Notes: generated by a model from the letters alone, not told the origin. A stretch of DNA of 64,000 bases from Mucilaginibacter gossypiicola (GCF_900110105.1 NZ_FOCL01000002.1:372001-436000), one strand, 5' to 3'. Numbered from the stretch's first letter, positions 14,523 through 23,115 are shown. Numbers and translations: made by a program.

Positions 14523-17198
14523 TTAATACGTTAGTGTTAATCCGCCACCGAGGCCCATGTCACTGTCGTAATGCGTTGATAAAGAGAAGTATTTTGTAAA
14601 AATATACCGCAGTCCAGCCGCGTATTCTTTATCTGTATTCACCATGATATTAAAACGCAGCCGCTGGGTAACCGGCACATCTTCCCGGCCTAGCTGAAAA
14701 CGCAATTTACCATTACCGTCAATTCGCGCATCGGCCACAAAAAGCATCGGCAAAGTGTAGGCGATACCCGCTACGACCGTATGCCTGTTTTCCTTATTAC
14801 TGACCTGGCCGAATAAATTCCTGTAATCACTGCCAAAGATGTTTTTTTCATCAGGATTGAACTTTTTATAGTGATAATCAAACCCAACATAAGGATACAG
14901 CCATTGATTCCTGCCAATATACCGACCGATCATGGTTTCACTTTCGTAACCCATCATAGCATCCGTGCCTAAATGCCACATCGTACTCGCCTTCCAGCGG
15001 GTGCTGCCCAGCATGACCTGGCCATCACTTCCATTGCTCTCCAGTCCTATCCTTCCCATCAGATGCGGCATCTGGTCATCCCAAAAAAGCCTGCGCTGAG
15101 CCAGCTTGGGGTCGGGTACATCCGGATTAGGTGGTGAATTTTCATAACTGAATACTCTGCCCATACCGCTCATCATATGGTACAAAATATGGCAGTGGAA
15201 GAACCAGTCTCCGCCGGCCTCTGACGCGGCAAACTCTATGGTATCCTTTTCCATAGGCATAATATCGATCACGTTTTTCATAGGGGCATTTTCCCCCTGA
15301 CCGTTGAGCACACGGAAGTCGTGCCCGTGCAGGTGCATGGGATGCCGCATCATACTGTTATTGTAGAGTATGATCCGCAGGTTTTCACCTTTTCTGATTA
15401 AGATCTTATCCGATTCTGACACAGTTTTATTATCCAGCGTCCATACATAACGGTTCATGTTCCCGGTCAGGTCGAATTTCAGCTCCCTGGTCGGCCCTTT
15501 GGGAAGTGTAGTTTTATGTGGATCGCGAAGCATATTATAGTTGAGCGTAACCATATCTGAATTATCGGCGGCCATGTTCATACCGGCCATGCTATTGTCA
15601 TTCGGCATCTGCATACCCGGCATGCTGCTTTTTTTATCTTCTGCTTTAGGCTTCTCCTCACCGGTGATTTCCGGATACATCACGGTGTTCATGTCCATGA
15701 TCTGGTTTTGCATGTTCATGCCTTCCATTTGAACCATGTTTCCGTTCATATCCATCATATCGTTCATCATTTTCATACCAGCGAAATACTTCAGCTTCGG
15801 CATTTTTCCCGCATATACTTTCGGCCCGCTGCCCAGCCAAAGCGAAGCTGACTTGGTACGGTCCTCCGGGGTCACCAGGAATTCATAGCTCTTATTCTCC
15901 GGTATGGTCACGACAACATCGTAGGTTTCTGAAACGGCAATGATCAGCCGATCAACTTCAACGGGCTCCACATCATTGCCGTCTGTCGCTACCACGGTCA
16001 TTTTTCCACCGGCATACTTTAGCCAGAAATAGGAGGATGCGCCGCCATTGGCAATACGCAGCCTGACCTTATCACCGGCTTTGTACTGTGGCTGCTCATT
16101 CTGATTTTTCCCATTGACCAGAAATTTGTCGTAATACACGTCGCTCACATCCATGGCGTTCATGCGCTTCCACTCATTGGCCACTTTGGTTTTGAAATGT
16201 CCCGATCTGATCGCTTCAAGATAGCTTTGCGTCGAACCTTTTTGTATAGCAAACCAGTCCGATGCCGCGTGCAGGCTACGCTCTACCCCCTTCGGGTTCA
16301 TATTCGTCCAGTCGCTCAGTACCACGGGAAGCGTGGGTATATCCCACTCTTGTCGCTTATTCATGATAAAGGCGCCATACATGCCGATTTGCTCCTGTAA
16401 GCCGGTATGGCTGTGGTACCAGTGGGTGCCATGCTGCCTGATCGGAAATTTATATAAGTGCGTTTCCCCCGGCATGATCGGCATCTGCGTCATGTTTGGA
16501 ACACCATCATAGCGGTTAGGCAGAAAGAGGCCATGCCAGTGCAGGGAGGTTTCTTCCTTTAATTGATTATGGACGTAGATCTCTGCCGTATCTCCCTCCG
16601 TGAAGGTCAGCGTAGGCATCGGGATACTGCCGTTGACAGCGATAGCGCGCTTCGGCTTTCCCCCGTAATTAACTATGGTATCGGCCACATACAGGTCATA
16701 ACGAACCGTATGCGGCGGCGTTTGGCTGACCAACGTTTTAATGGGGCCCAGGTTGGCTTTCGCGTCTTTTGATGCTGCCGCAGTTGGATTTTGGTCATCC
16801 ATCTTCATGCCCTCCATTTGCGATCCGTCCACGTCACCCGCTTTTTTGCCCGGTTCTTTCAAGGGCATGGTCATGCTTCCGGTTTTTTGCGGGGCTGAGC
16901 CGGACTTTTTCCGGTCCATTTTCATTCCATTCATATCGCCCGCCTTTTTGAGGGTATCTTTCACGGGCATCATCATATCCCCGGACTTTTTGACAGCGGC
17001 TTTGGGCTTTTCTTTGACCAGCTTCATACCGCATTTGGGGCAATTGCCTGGCTTCGCGGCGTGTATTTCCGGATGCATGGGACAGGTGTAGGTAACCGGC
17101 TGTTGTGCTTGCATACCGGGCATATTTTTCATATCCGTTTGCGCCAGCGCCAATTGTCCCCAAAAAAGTATCAGCACAATAATTTTTATTTTTTTCAT
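14523..17198 (-). CDS. copA: fused heavy-metal-binding domain / CopA-type multicopper oxidase / CopB(PcoB)-like outer-membrane domain
   Basis: This 891-aa exported protein joins three functions. After a signal peptide (about 1-19) there is a metal-binding domain (36-60, YTCPMHPE...CPKCGM) and a Met/Lys-rich linker. A three-cupredoxin multicopper oxidase follows with all four ligand blocks: SLHWHG, WYHSHTG, HPMHLHGHDF and FFHCHILYHMMSGM. A Met-rich insertion (KYFAGMKMMNDMMDMNGNMV) resembles the regulatory region of CueO/PcoA. The last ~170 residues (from about 720) read as beta strands like PcoB/CopB, ending LGGGLTLTY with a terminal aromatic. PcoA and PcoB are normally separate proteins; here they are one chain, perhaps tethering Cu(I) oxidase activity to the outer membrane. 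Confidence 0.88.
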   Translation of the reverse strand: MKKIKIIVLILFWGQLALAQTDMKNMPGMQAQQPVTYTCPMHPEIHAAKPGNCPKCGMKLVKEKPKAAVKKSGDMMMPVKDTLKKAGDMNGMKMDRKKSGSAPQKTGSMTMPLKEPGKKAGDVDGSQMEGMKMDDQNPTAAASKDAKANLGPIKTLVSQTPPHTVRYDLYVADTIVNYGGKPKRAIAVNGSIPMPTLTFTEGDTAEIYVHNQLKEETSLHWHGLFLPNRYDGVPNMTQMPIMPGETHLYKFPIRQHGTHWYHSHTGLQEQIGMYGAFIMNKRQEWDIPTLPVVLSDWTNMNPKGVERSLHAASDWFAIQKGSTQSYLEAIRSGHFKTKVANEWKRMNAMDVSDVYYDKFLVNGKNQNEQPQYKAGDKVRLRIANGGASSYFWLKYAGGKMTVVATDGNDVEPVEVDRLIIAVSETYDVVVTIPENKSYEFLVTPEDRTKSASLWLGSGPKVYAGKMPKLKYFAGMKMMNDMMDMNGNMVQMEGMNMQNQIMDMNTVMYPEITGEEKPKAEDKKSSMPGMQMPNDNSMAGMNMAADNSDMVTLNYNMLRDPHKTTLPKGPTRELKFDLTGNMNRYVWTLDNKTVSESDKILIRKGENLRIILYNNSMMRHPMHLHGHDFRVLNGQGENAPMKNVIDIMPMEKDTIEFAASEAGGDWFFHCHILYHMMSGMGRVFSYENSPPNPDVPDPKLAQRRLFWDDQMPHLMGRIGLESNGSDGQVMLGSTRWKASTMWHLGTDAMMGYESETMIGRYIGRNQWLYPYVGFDYHYKKFNPDEKNIFGSDYRNLFGQVSNKENRHTVVAGIAYTLPMLFVADARIDGNGKLRFQLGREDVPVTQRLRFNIMVNTDKEYAAGLRYIFTKYFSLSTHYDSDMGLGGGLTLTY

Positions 17199-17210
17199 CT
17201 TTTATTTTTT

Positions 17211-17669
17211 CTATTGCTGGCTAACACCGGCCGACTTCAGCCAGTTCTCCAGCAGCAACTTATCTTCTTTAGTAAGCACTGCATCTCGGTGTATCATGGT
17301 ATAGGAGGACAAAGGCATGGAGCCTTCATCCAAACTTTCACCAATAGCCCTTAACCTGCTTCGTTGCCTTCTGGGTGTATAAGAGCCGAATTCATCAAAA
17401 TTCAGCTCCGCTTTACCATTCCGGATATGCCCGTCCAAAATCAATCTAAACGGCTGCAACTGCGCATACCAGGGGTAATTGGTATGATTGCTGTGGCAAT
17501 CATTACAGGACTTTCTGAGAATAGCGCCCACATTTTCGGGAACAGGAACTACTTTATCGATACCATTCACCCGCTTTGGTCCATTCTCATTATGGTCACG
17601 GGGTATCAGCTGGATAAGGATAAACACAGCTATCAATATCGCCCCTGTAATTTTAATGGTCCGTCTCAT
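17211..17669 (-). CDS. haem-binding domain protein (c-type cytochrome-like, CxxCH)
   Basis: This 152-aa protein has one N-terminal membrane anchor (AILIAVFILIQLIP) and a single c-type haem site, RKSCNDCHSNHTNYPWYAQL. This is the pattern of the Bacteroidetes haem_bd family, in which the CxxCH is followed by the NYPWY segment. It should be a periplasmic, membrane-anchored cytochrome. Lying 12 bp upstream of the multicopper oxidase, it may pass electrons to or from Cu(I) oxidation; this is inferred from neighbourhood only. It is part of the run of minus-strand genes 18247 to 12424. Confidence 0.8.
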   Translation of the reverse strand: MRRTIKITGAILIAVFILIQLIPRDHNENGPKRVNGIDKVVPVPENVGAILRKSCNDCHSNHTNYPWYAQLQPFRLILDGHIRNGKAELNFDEFGSYTPRRQRSRLRAIGESLDEGSMPLSSYTMIHRDAVLTKEDKLLLENWLKSAGVSQQ

Positions 17670-17674
17670 CCTGT

Positions 17675-18247
17675 TTATTTTAATTCTTCCTTGATGCTGC
17701 CGCAGGTTGACATGCCCGCTCCCATGTAGGGATTTTTGATGTCCTTTGTCTCACTTAGCCAGATCGCTCCTTTTTTATTATTGTACATCGGACAATGATC
17801 GACATACAAGGCTTGCCCGGCACCAAATAATTTAATGAGATCATACATATCCTTACTCAGCATATCAAAATGCTCGCGCTGATGGGGCAGCTTACCCGCA
17901 CTTTCCCCGATATGCTCCGACATTTCGTGCGCATCATCGGCGATGTCCGTAAAAGATTTCTTTTGCGCTTCCGTTAATGCAGATTTGTTAAATTTTCCAA
18001 ATCCTTCGGCTAAAGCTTTGCCGGCTGTAGCTGCGTCGTTGCTGTTGTCTTTCGCCAGCGCGTTTTTTAATTGCAGGTAGCTGGCCAACAGCGGCTTCAC
18101 AGATTCGCTTGCTGTAGCGCCCATCCCAGGTTTTGCGTTGGTCGTCATTTTTGCCGTATCTGACGAAGCTGTCTGATTGGTATTGTTACAGGCTACAAAA
18201 GAAAAGGCTGCGATGGTCAATGCGGTTGCGATGATTAAATTTTTCAT
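17675..18247 (-). CDS. DUF3347 domain lipoprotein (copy 1)
   Basis: This 190-aa lipoprotein (lipobox SFVAC, Cys20) has the DUF3347 layout: a helical region (SVKPLLASYLQLKNALAKDN), a central HREHFDMLS motif, and a C-terminal segment with metal-ligand candidates (VDHCPMYNNKKGAIWLSE, NPYMGAGMSTCG). DUF3347 proteins are commonly encoded with Cus-type efflux systems and are thought to bind metal in the periplasm. The gene is five bases upstream of the haem-binding gene and heads a compact four-gene operon that ends with copB. A second copy lies just upstream at 18375. Confidence 0.85.
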   Translation of the reverse strand: MKNLIIATALTIAAFSFVACNNTNQTASSDTAKMTTNAKPGMGATASESVKPLLASYLQLKNALAKDNSNDAATAGKALAEGFGKFNKSALTEAQKKSFTDIADDAHEMSEHIGESAGKLPHQREHFDMLSKDMYDLIKLFGAGQALYVDHCPMYNNKKGAIWLSETKDIKNPYMGAGMSTCGSIKEELK

Positions 18248-18374
18248 ATTGTTGATTGTTTTTTAGCGGTCATTTAAAAGGCTTCGCCGTTTTCCTGATC
18301 GTAAATATGTTTATACAGCAGCTCCAATGAACTGATTATCATGTTCATGCAGAGCCGCTGAGGTGTATATTGAA

Positions 18375-18875
18375 TTATTGATTAAGGGTTTCGGTGACTT
18401 TTCCGCAGGTCAGCATCTGGTTACCGAAGTAAGGGTTTTTGATCGCTGCCTCGGCAGATAACCAATAGCTTTTCTTCATCGGGCAGTAAGCATAATAGAC
18501 TGGTTTGTCTGTCAGTTTTATTGCTTTCGCCAGCTTAAAGAAATTGGAAGAAAAATTGGCAAAATGCTCGCGCTGATGTGCAATGTCTTTGCTTTCTGAG
18601 ATGTGCCTGGCGTCGAATGCCAGCTTTTCCTGCAAGGCCATAAAGACCTCCATGTCATTTGCCGGCAATGCCTTCATGTCTACAGAGGCAAGGGTTTTGA
18701 GAAATGAGGCCGAACTGGCGGCAGCATCGGTACTATTCGAAGCGACGAGCGCATTTTTAATACCGTAATAAGAAGTTAACAACGGACCGGGCGCAGGTGA
18801 TTTGGTATCCTGTGCAAAAATTTGTTGGGTAAATACGGTCGCGATCAACGCAACCATTAAGAATATTTTTTTCAT
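18375..18875 (-). CDS. DUF3347 domain protein (copy 2), periplasmic
   Basis: This 166-aa protein is paralogous to the neighbouring DUF3347 lipoprotein but has a cleavable signal peptide (MKKIFLMVALIATVFTQQIF) and no lipobox Cys. It keeps the HREHFANFS motif and the C-terminal YAYCPMKKSYWLSAEAA and NPYFGNQMLTCG segments, with the Cys, Met and His positions shared by both copies. The pair suggests one membrane-tethered and one soluble metal-binding version. A gap of 127 bases separates it from copy 1, so it may have its own transcript. Confidence 0.85.
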   Translation of the reverse strand: MKKIFLMVALIATVFTQQIFAQDTKSPAPGPLLTSYYGIKNALVASNSTDAAASSASFLKTLASVDMKALPANDMEVFMALQEKLAFDARHISESKDIAHQREHFANFSSNFFKLAKAIKLTDKPVYYAYCPMKKSYWLSAEAAIKNPYFGNQMLTCGKVTETLNQ

Positions 18876-18952
18876 GATCTTTTAAATTTGAATTACTTAA
18901 TAGCTTTATATAGTCAGCCTGGCAAAGCCGCGGCAGGTTTAGCTTGCAGTAA

Positions 18953-19363
18953 TCAGATCAGGAAACTCTGTATGGTCGTGCGTATATCTCTTTCCGGCGG
19001 CCGCCGTCGCTTATCCTTGATCTGAAATTTGGATAGGCGCAGGCTACTTACCGGGCTTAAATAAAAGTCGATCGGTTTGCTGATAAGGACAAATGGTGCA
19101 AGCAATAATACAGGGTTACTTGCAGGCACCTGTTTAGCCTGAGATACAAAGTTATTGACGGCTCCCTGACAGCAGGGATCATTGGCGGTAATGATAAGTT
19201 CCTGGCTTGTATGTTCATGCGGAGCAGTTACGAACAGCGCATGATCGCTTAGATGAGCATCAGCTTCGCCATGGTCGCGATGCGTCATATGTATAGCGCA
19301 GCTGAAACCGACAACGGTGTTCAGCAGGAATACGATTAACAATATCAGGGCTTTAGCTCTCAT
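18953..19363 (-). CDS. HYC_CC_PP-like exported His/Cys-rich protein
   Basis: This 136-aa protein starts with a signal peptide (LILLIVFLLNTVVGFSC). Its centre is rich in His and Cys (AIHMTHRDHGEADAHLSDHA, PHEHTS, DPCCQG) and it ends in RRRPPERDIRTTIQSFLI, similar to the ends of the proteins at 21658 and 25244. The layout of Cys, CC and PP matches the HYC_CC_PP group. It has a well-formed promoter: TAAGTTTG at 19371-19378 with the 17-bp copper-island box 18 bp further upstream. The likely role is periplasmic metal binding; no biochemical function is known to me. Confidence 0.65.
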   Translation of the reverse strand: MRAKALILLIVFLLNTVVGFSCAIHMTHRDHGEADAHLSDHALFVTAPHEHTSQELIITANDPCCQGAVNNFVSQAKQVPASNPVLLLAPFVLISKPIDFYLSPVSSLRLSKFQIKDKRRRPPERDIRTTIQSFLI

Positions 19364-19370
19364 GTCAGTA

Positions 19371-19413
19371 CAAACTTAAAAATAAACATGCCGGGAGATT
19401 TATATAATTCCGT
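19371..19413 (-). promoter_or_regulatory. promoter plus shared copper-island box, copy 2
   Basis: On the minus strand the box (19397-19413, plus-strand reading GATTTATATAATTCCGT) precedes a -7 element TAAGTTTG (19371-19378) by 18 bp, and the ATG at 19363 follows. The box therefore covers the -33 region, the normal place for an activator. It is identical to the box at 10431-10447. Confidence 0.6.
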
Positions 19414-19439
19414 GATATTGTTATATTTTAATGTAACCG

Positions 19440-20690
19440 TCATGAAGCAACCCTGGCTATCTTTTGCATAATGGAATGGTCATCGCCGAATTTACATAGC
19501 GCATCACAATGCTGACGCAGGTCTGAAAAACAGATGTATTTCATTTCCATATTGCCGCTGCGGATGGATGGTCGTGACAGTTGCATAATGACGTCCTTTT
19601 CGCGGTCATCAGGCACAACCAGGTAAAGGACCTCCTCTTTATTACTCAGGCTGCAGCTCAGGTCGGTCAACCGCAGGATACCGGAATAAATACTGGTGCT
19701 CTTTTCCACTTCAAAGGCGGCAATTACTTTTGATGTGCCTTTTTGAAACCAAAGGACGTCTATTAATTTTACCGTATTCAATACTTCTTTTTCCAGCGCG
19801 ATCTGCGGAAAGTCGGGCAAGGAGATAAAGCTGAACTTATTTCCGCCCCAGGCTTTAGAGCGGTCATTGGAAGCGGCGATCACATCATAGCCCAGCGCGT
19901 GCCCGATCTTCAGCAAGTGATACTGCATTTCGTTATGGAGATGCTCATCCGCGGTTTCCGTTCTTTTTTCTTTATGGCGTTTTTCGATCAATTTTTCCAG
20001 GCGGTTCCGCTCAGCTTCTGATAGATATTCGTCCTTGCCCAAAAGCAATTTTTGCGTTCCGACCTCGAAAAGAAGTCCGGCAAATGCGCCGGTGTCCAGG
20101 GAAAGCTCGTTGCAATATTTCTTATTCACATCCATGATCACTTCCCGGATCCTCAGGTATTCGCTCCAGCTACCCAGCTTTTTTTTATCCTTAAACAGAT
20201 AATTAAAGCCGTTGATAATAGCCGTATTAAATGGCGGTATCCATGTCGGGTGAAGAAAGTACAGAATGCTTGCAACTGCAGGGCCGAGCCCTTTGATCTT
20301 CAGCGCGTCCAGCTTTTCGATCTCCCGGATGACCTGTTCTTCATTTTTCGCATAAATGCAGTTTTCCAGGAACTGCCCGAAGGCGGTTTTATTTTCCTGG
20401 TTCTCGTAGATGTCAGGTATCCTTAATTTAGGTTTCCAATAAAAAGGGTGAGAAGCGCCTTCAAAGACCTGTTTTTGCTCTGTGATACACGAAAGAACAA
20501 ATTCCAGGGATGTCCCTTTGAAATCGTTTCCAAAGCGTTTGGTTTTGATGTCATCGATCACCTGTAAAACTCCCCGTCTTATAGACCGAAACGCCTTTAA
20601 TCGTTCTTCATTATTAATGAACCAGGTATTATATACTGACTCCTGATCGCTTTTGTATTGATTGATAATGGACTGCAGGTTTTCACTCAT
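19440..20690 (-). CDS. putative PD-(D/E)XK-like nuclease with helix-hairpin-helix region
   Basis: This 416-aa cytosolic protein is not assignable to a named family by me. Residues 130-142 read IKGLGPAVAS, a helix-hairpin-helix signature inside an all-helical DNA-glycosylase-like stretch (also HPTWIPPFNTAIINGFN). Residues about 220-250 are a charged coiled-coil-like linker. The C-terminal third resembles a restriction-endonuclease fold: IDVLWF (Asp311), then AAFEVEKSTS (Glu327, Glu329, Lys330), then a helix. It is not a metal gene by appearance and sits between two metal-related units, so it may be a DNA repair or defence passenger. The catalytic assignment is tentative. Confidence 0.55.
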   Translation of the reverse strand: MSENLQSIINQYKSDQESVYNTWFINNEERLKAFRSIRRGVLQVIDDIKTKRFGNDFKGTSLEFVLSCITEQKQVFEGASHPFYWKPKLRIPDIYENQENKTAFGQFLENCIYAKNEEQVIREIEKLDALKIKGLGPAVASILYFLHPTWIPPFNTAIINGFNYLFKDKKKLGSWSEYLRIREVIMDVNKKYCNELSLDTGAFAGLLFEVGTQKLLLGKDEYLSEAERNRLEKLIEKRHKEKRTETADEHLHNEMQYHLLKIGHALGYDVIAASNDRSKAWGGNKFSFISLPDFPQIALEKEVLNTVKLIDVLWFQKGTSKVIAAFEVEKSTSIYSGILRLTDLSCSLSNKEEVLYLVVPDDREKDVIMQLSRPSIRSGNMEMKYICFSDLRQHCDALCKFGDDHSIMQKIARVAS

Positions 20691-20785
20691 GGGTTTTGGA
20701 TAAGTAAAGGTATCCGCACTGCGGCGGATACCCTAAATTAGACAAGTTAGCGTGAATTATAGCAAAATGATTTGAATAACCGTTT

Positions 20786-21430
20786 TTATAATTCCCGTAT
20801 TGCCCGAATCCGCCGCACGATCTCTGTGGTCAGTGCCGGATCGCTAAGTGCCCCATTGACGATTTGATATCCCCCCAATTGTGGAACCTTTATATAGGCA
20901 GCTATGGTGCCGTTAATATGAATATCAAAGCCCTCACCGTTTTGCACGATCCCGATAAGGTCATCAGCGGGGCCGAAAAGGAAATAGGGGGCGATATCAT
21001 ACAAGGGATGTTCCATGATCGCAGCGAGCTGTTCATCACTCAAGTACAAAGCGCTTTCTGGATCCTGCAGGTCTTCCTCGCGCAGCCGGGGCTGGTTATC
21101 CTCTTCTTCGAACCATTCTTCCACATGGTCCTGGATGATCTTTACCAGTTGGGCAATCTCTGTTTCGGTCAGTATCTGCCCGTCATACCGCCATTCGAAA
21201 AAGTTTTCATTCAGGAACGTAAGTTTGCCGACGAAACTCATATAACTGTCCATGTCCGGCTCTTTTGACCTGTTGGCAAGATTATCGGGAAGCATGTAAA
21301 ATAACCGGAAACCACCGGTAATACCGGTGCGTCCGTTGACGCCGGGACTGGTTTCCGGCACGATCTTGACATCCGCAGCGCCGCCTGTTTGTTTGGTTAT
21401 TGTATAAACGATATGCTGCTTCATGTCCAT
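20786..21430 (-). CDS. hypothetical protein
   Basis: This is a 214-aa acidic soluble protein that I do not recognise. A segment at about 60-110 (MSFVGKLTFLNENFFEWRYD, VKIIQDHVEEWFEEEDNQPR) is predicted alpha/beta, then helical. The C-terminal part has a repeated strand pattern (GEGFDIHINGTIAAYIKVPQ). No signal peptide, TM segment or Cys motif is present, so a direct role in metal resistance is not supported. It lies upstream of and parallel to the putative nuclease gene with a 95-base gap and may be co-transcribed with it. Confidence 0.6.
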   Translation of the reverse strand: MDMKQHIVYTITKQTGGAADVKIVPETSPGVNGRTGITGGFRLFYMLPDNLANRSKEPDMDSYMSFVGKLTFLNENFFEWRYDGQILTETEIAQLVKIIQDHVEEWFEEEDNQPRLREEDLQDPESALYLSDEQLAAIMEHPLYDIAPYFLFGPADDLIGIVQNGEGFDIHINGTIAAYIKVPQLGGYQIVNGALSDPALTTEIVRRIRAIREL

Positions 21431-21601
21431 TGTGTTTGAAAGTTGGACAAAAGGCAGCCGCCGTTAATTATTGGTAATATCTGGCATAATAATGTATGCA
21501 CGAAACGTTGGCCTGTAAATAAGTAGAGGGCAGGCCGGGCGGGCATTTTTTTTGATCGGGAAAATGCCTCGCTTAGAATATTAAGTGAAATCATCGTAAA
21601 A

Positions 21602-21658
21602 ATTCAAGCTAAGTGAGAAAATAGATTTCCTGGCCGGGAGATCCGGCGTAGCTTGAAT
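21602..21658 (-). terminator. nested terminator hairpin after the Cys-rich gene
   Basis: TTCAAGCTA (21603-21611) pairs with TAGCTTGAA (21649-21657). Inside lies GCCGG/CCGGC around GAGAT. On the minus strand the stem is followed by a run of five T. It lies right at the stop codon of the gene at 21658. A similar nested structure follows the paralogous gene at 25244. Confidence 0.6.
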
Positions 21659-22077
21659 CAGATGAGAAACGCTTGATTAAAAAGATAAATTGGCTTTGAT
21701 GAAATGAAAGGCGGGCCGGTCGATCTTGGCCAGCTGACCTTATTGGTAATTTTTAATGGAATATGCAAAAAGGCTTCCGTGGGCAGCAACGGAAGGCCAA
21801 AATCCGTTAGCGACTGGTTGAAATGTGTAGTGCCTTTCGCGACTTCCTTGACCACATAGGTTCCATGATGATAGCAACAGGTGCAATTGCCCGAACGGCA
21901 GTCATCATCATTTTCTTTTTCGTTACGGCCATCATCGCCGTCTGTGTGGCGGGTGTCTTGTTTATTTTCGAACTGTGCGGCAACATAGTCCGTCGCGCAA
22001 TGAAGCAGACAGGCATAAGCGCCCGTTGCCAACAACAGGTAAAATGATATCAGAACTAACGCACAGGTCTTTTTCAT
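21658..22077 (-). CDS. HYC_CC_PP-like exported Cys/His-rich protein
   Basis: This 139-aa protein has a signal peptide (VLISFYLLLATGAYACLLHC), a charged acidic centre with Cys residues (DCRSGNCTCCYHHGTYVVKE) and the end STGPPFISSKPIYLFNQAFLI split by a Pro pair. It is clearly paralogous to the protein at 25244-25717, which has the same LLHC or LVHC, CSCC and TGPP blocks. The ATG at 22077 is preferred over a GTG at 22083. Cys/His content and location suggest soft-metal binding in the periplasm. The 227-base gap before it holds only the hairpin noted at 21602-21658 and no gene that I can see. Confidence 0.65.
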   Translation of the reverse strand: MKKTCALVLISFYLLLATGAYACLLHCATDYVAAQFENKQDTRHTDGDDGRNEKENDDDCRSGNCTCCYHHGTYVVKEVAKGTTHFNQSLTDFGLPLLPTEAFLHIPLKITNKVSWPRSTGPPFISSKPIYLFNQAFLI

Positions 22078-22189
22078 TTGCACAGGCGAGCCAGGGGCTA
22101 AAGATATTATTAATAAAAATATTTATTATTCCTGCTGCGTTTTTAACACAAAAAAAAACAAATATTTAAAATGCTTTGCTGCATTGCCT

Positions 22190-22642
22190 TTATTTTTCCA
22201 TTCGGGCCAGTATGATTTTCATTTGGGCGATCTCCTTTTCCTGGGCGCTGATAATGTCTTGCGAAAGCTTTTTGACCTCGGGGTCCTTTAAATGCGCCTT
22301 TTTACTGACCATGATCGCGATCGAATGGTGCGGTATCATTCCCTTCATATATTGCACGTCACCTATACCTGCCTGATGGCGAACACCTGCCAGCGCCAAC
22401 ATAAAAACGGCAATAGCAGAAACGGTAATAATCAGGTTGCGTATTTTATTCTGATACATCATTCGCATCGTCCATAGCATCAACAATGCCATTGCGGAAA
22501 CCATCAACAAAGTCATATAGAGCCGGGTTGTATTCAGATAAACATGGTCGATCTGATCTACATTGAGATACATGATGCTGTACATTAAAACAAATGATCC
22601 CGCTAACATTAAAGCGAATTTTGAATAATTTCCTTTTTTCAT
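22190..22642 (-). CDS. DUF305 domain membrane protein
   Basis: This 150-aa protein has three N-terminal TM helices (about 10-28, 40-57, 66-88) and a C-terminal DUF305 helical domain carrying YMKGMIPHHSIAIMVSKKA, the His-His signature of the family. It ends in a helix rich in Glu, Lys and Met. DUF305 proteins occur widely with copper and silver resistance genes, and the His/Met residues on the periplasmic helix are candidate ligands, but the reaction is unknown. It follows the copper-storage gene with a strong hairpin between them. Confidence 0.85.
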   Translation of the reverse strand: MKKGNYSKFALMLAGSFVLMYSIMYLNVDQIDHVYLNTTRLYMTLLMVSAMALLMLWTMRMMYQNKIRNLIITVSAIAVFMLALAGVRHQAGIGDVQYMKGMIPHHSIAIMVSKKAHLKDPEVKKLSQDIISAQEKEIAQMKIILARMEK

Positions 22643-22667
22643 GACTGTTAGGTTAAATCAATAAAGT

Positions 22668-22698
22668 GATAACCTGTGCGAAAAAGGCACAGGTTATC
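22668..22698 (-). terminator. 12-bp perfect hairpin between csp and DUF305 genes
   Basis: GATAACCTGTGC (22668-22679) and GCACAGGTTATC (22687-22698) pair perfectly around a short loop, eight bases after the stop of the Csp gene. Downstream T-content is modest (ACTTTATTG). This is most likely the terminator of the Csp transcript. Confidence 0.6.
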
Positions 22699-22706
22699 TT
22701 GAGGGA

Positions 22707-23042
22707 TTAAGCCGCTGTTGCCATTTTTTCACAGAGTTCCGCACACCGGCCGCATACTTCAGCGCATACCTGGCAATGTTCCATTTCGTGCCTGCTACAT
22801 TCTTCGGCACAAGCTCTACAAATATCAGCGCATAAGCGACACAGCTGAGCGCTATATTCGCTGCCTAAGCTCATCAGTTCTGCGGCGGACCGGCAAATCG
22901 CGGCGCACTCCAGATCAAGCCGGATACACTTCGTCATCATTTTAACATCATCTTCGCTTAAGCAAGATGCCGCACAATAATTGCAAGCGGCGGCACAAGC
23001 GACGCAAGCATCCATACATTCCTGAAATTTTTGATGTGACAT
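22707..23042 (-). CDS. four-helix-bundle copper storage protein (Csp family, cytosolic type)
   Basis: This 111-aa all-helical protein has Cys residues lining each helix in CxxxC and CxxC steps (CMDACVACAAACNYCAASC, CAAICRSA, CRLCADICRACAEECS, CQVCAEVCGRCAELC). This matches the Csp/DUF326 family, whose tetrameric four-helix bundles hold many Cu(I) ions inside the core. No signal peptide is present, so it is a cytosolic Csp3-like store rather than the exported Csp1 type. It would buffer Cu(I) before export by CopA or CopB. A weaker copy of the copper-island box (13/17) lies at 23083-23099 upstream. Confidence 0.9.
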   Translation of the reverse strand: MSHQKFQECMDACVACAAACNYCAASCLSEDDVKMMTKCIRLDLECAAICRSAAELMSLGSEYSAQLCRLCADICRACAEECSRHEMEHCQVCAEVCGRCAELCEKMATAA

Positions 23043-23082
23043 AATTTACTTGTTTTATTGTTAGAGATTCATTTATCAGACC

Positions 23083-23099
23083 AGTTTATATAATAGCGT
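23083..23099 (-). promoter_or_regulatory. weak match to the copper-island box, copy 4
   Basis: AGTTTATATAATAGCGT matches the 17-bp box at 13 positions, including the TTTATATAAT core and the CGT end. It lies 41-57 bp upstream of the Csp gene. On its own it would not be convincing. Confidence 0.3.
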
Positions 23100-23115
23100 A
23101 TTAATCAACCCTGCT

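Noticed and set aside
20782..20797. Fifth copy of the copper-island box (TTTTTATAATTCCCGT)
   Set aside because: It overlaps the end of a coding region and is not upstream of a metal gene.
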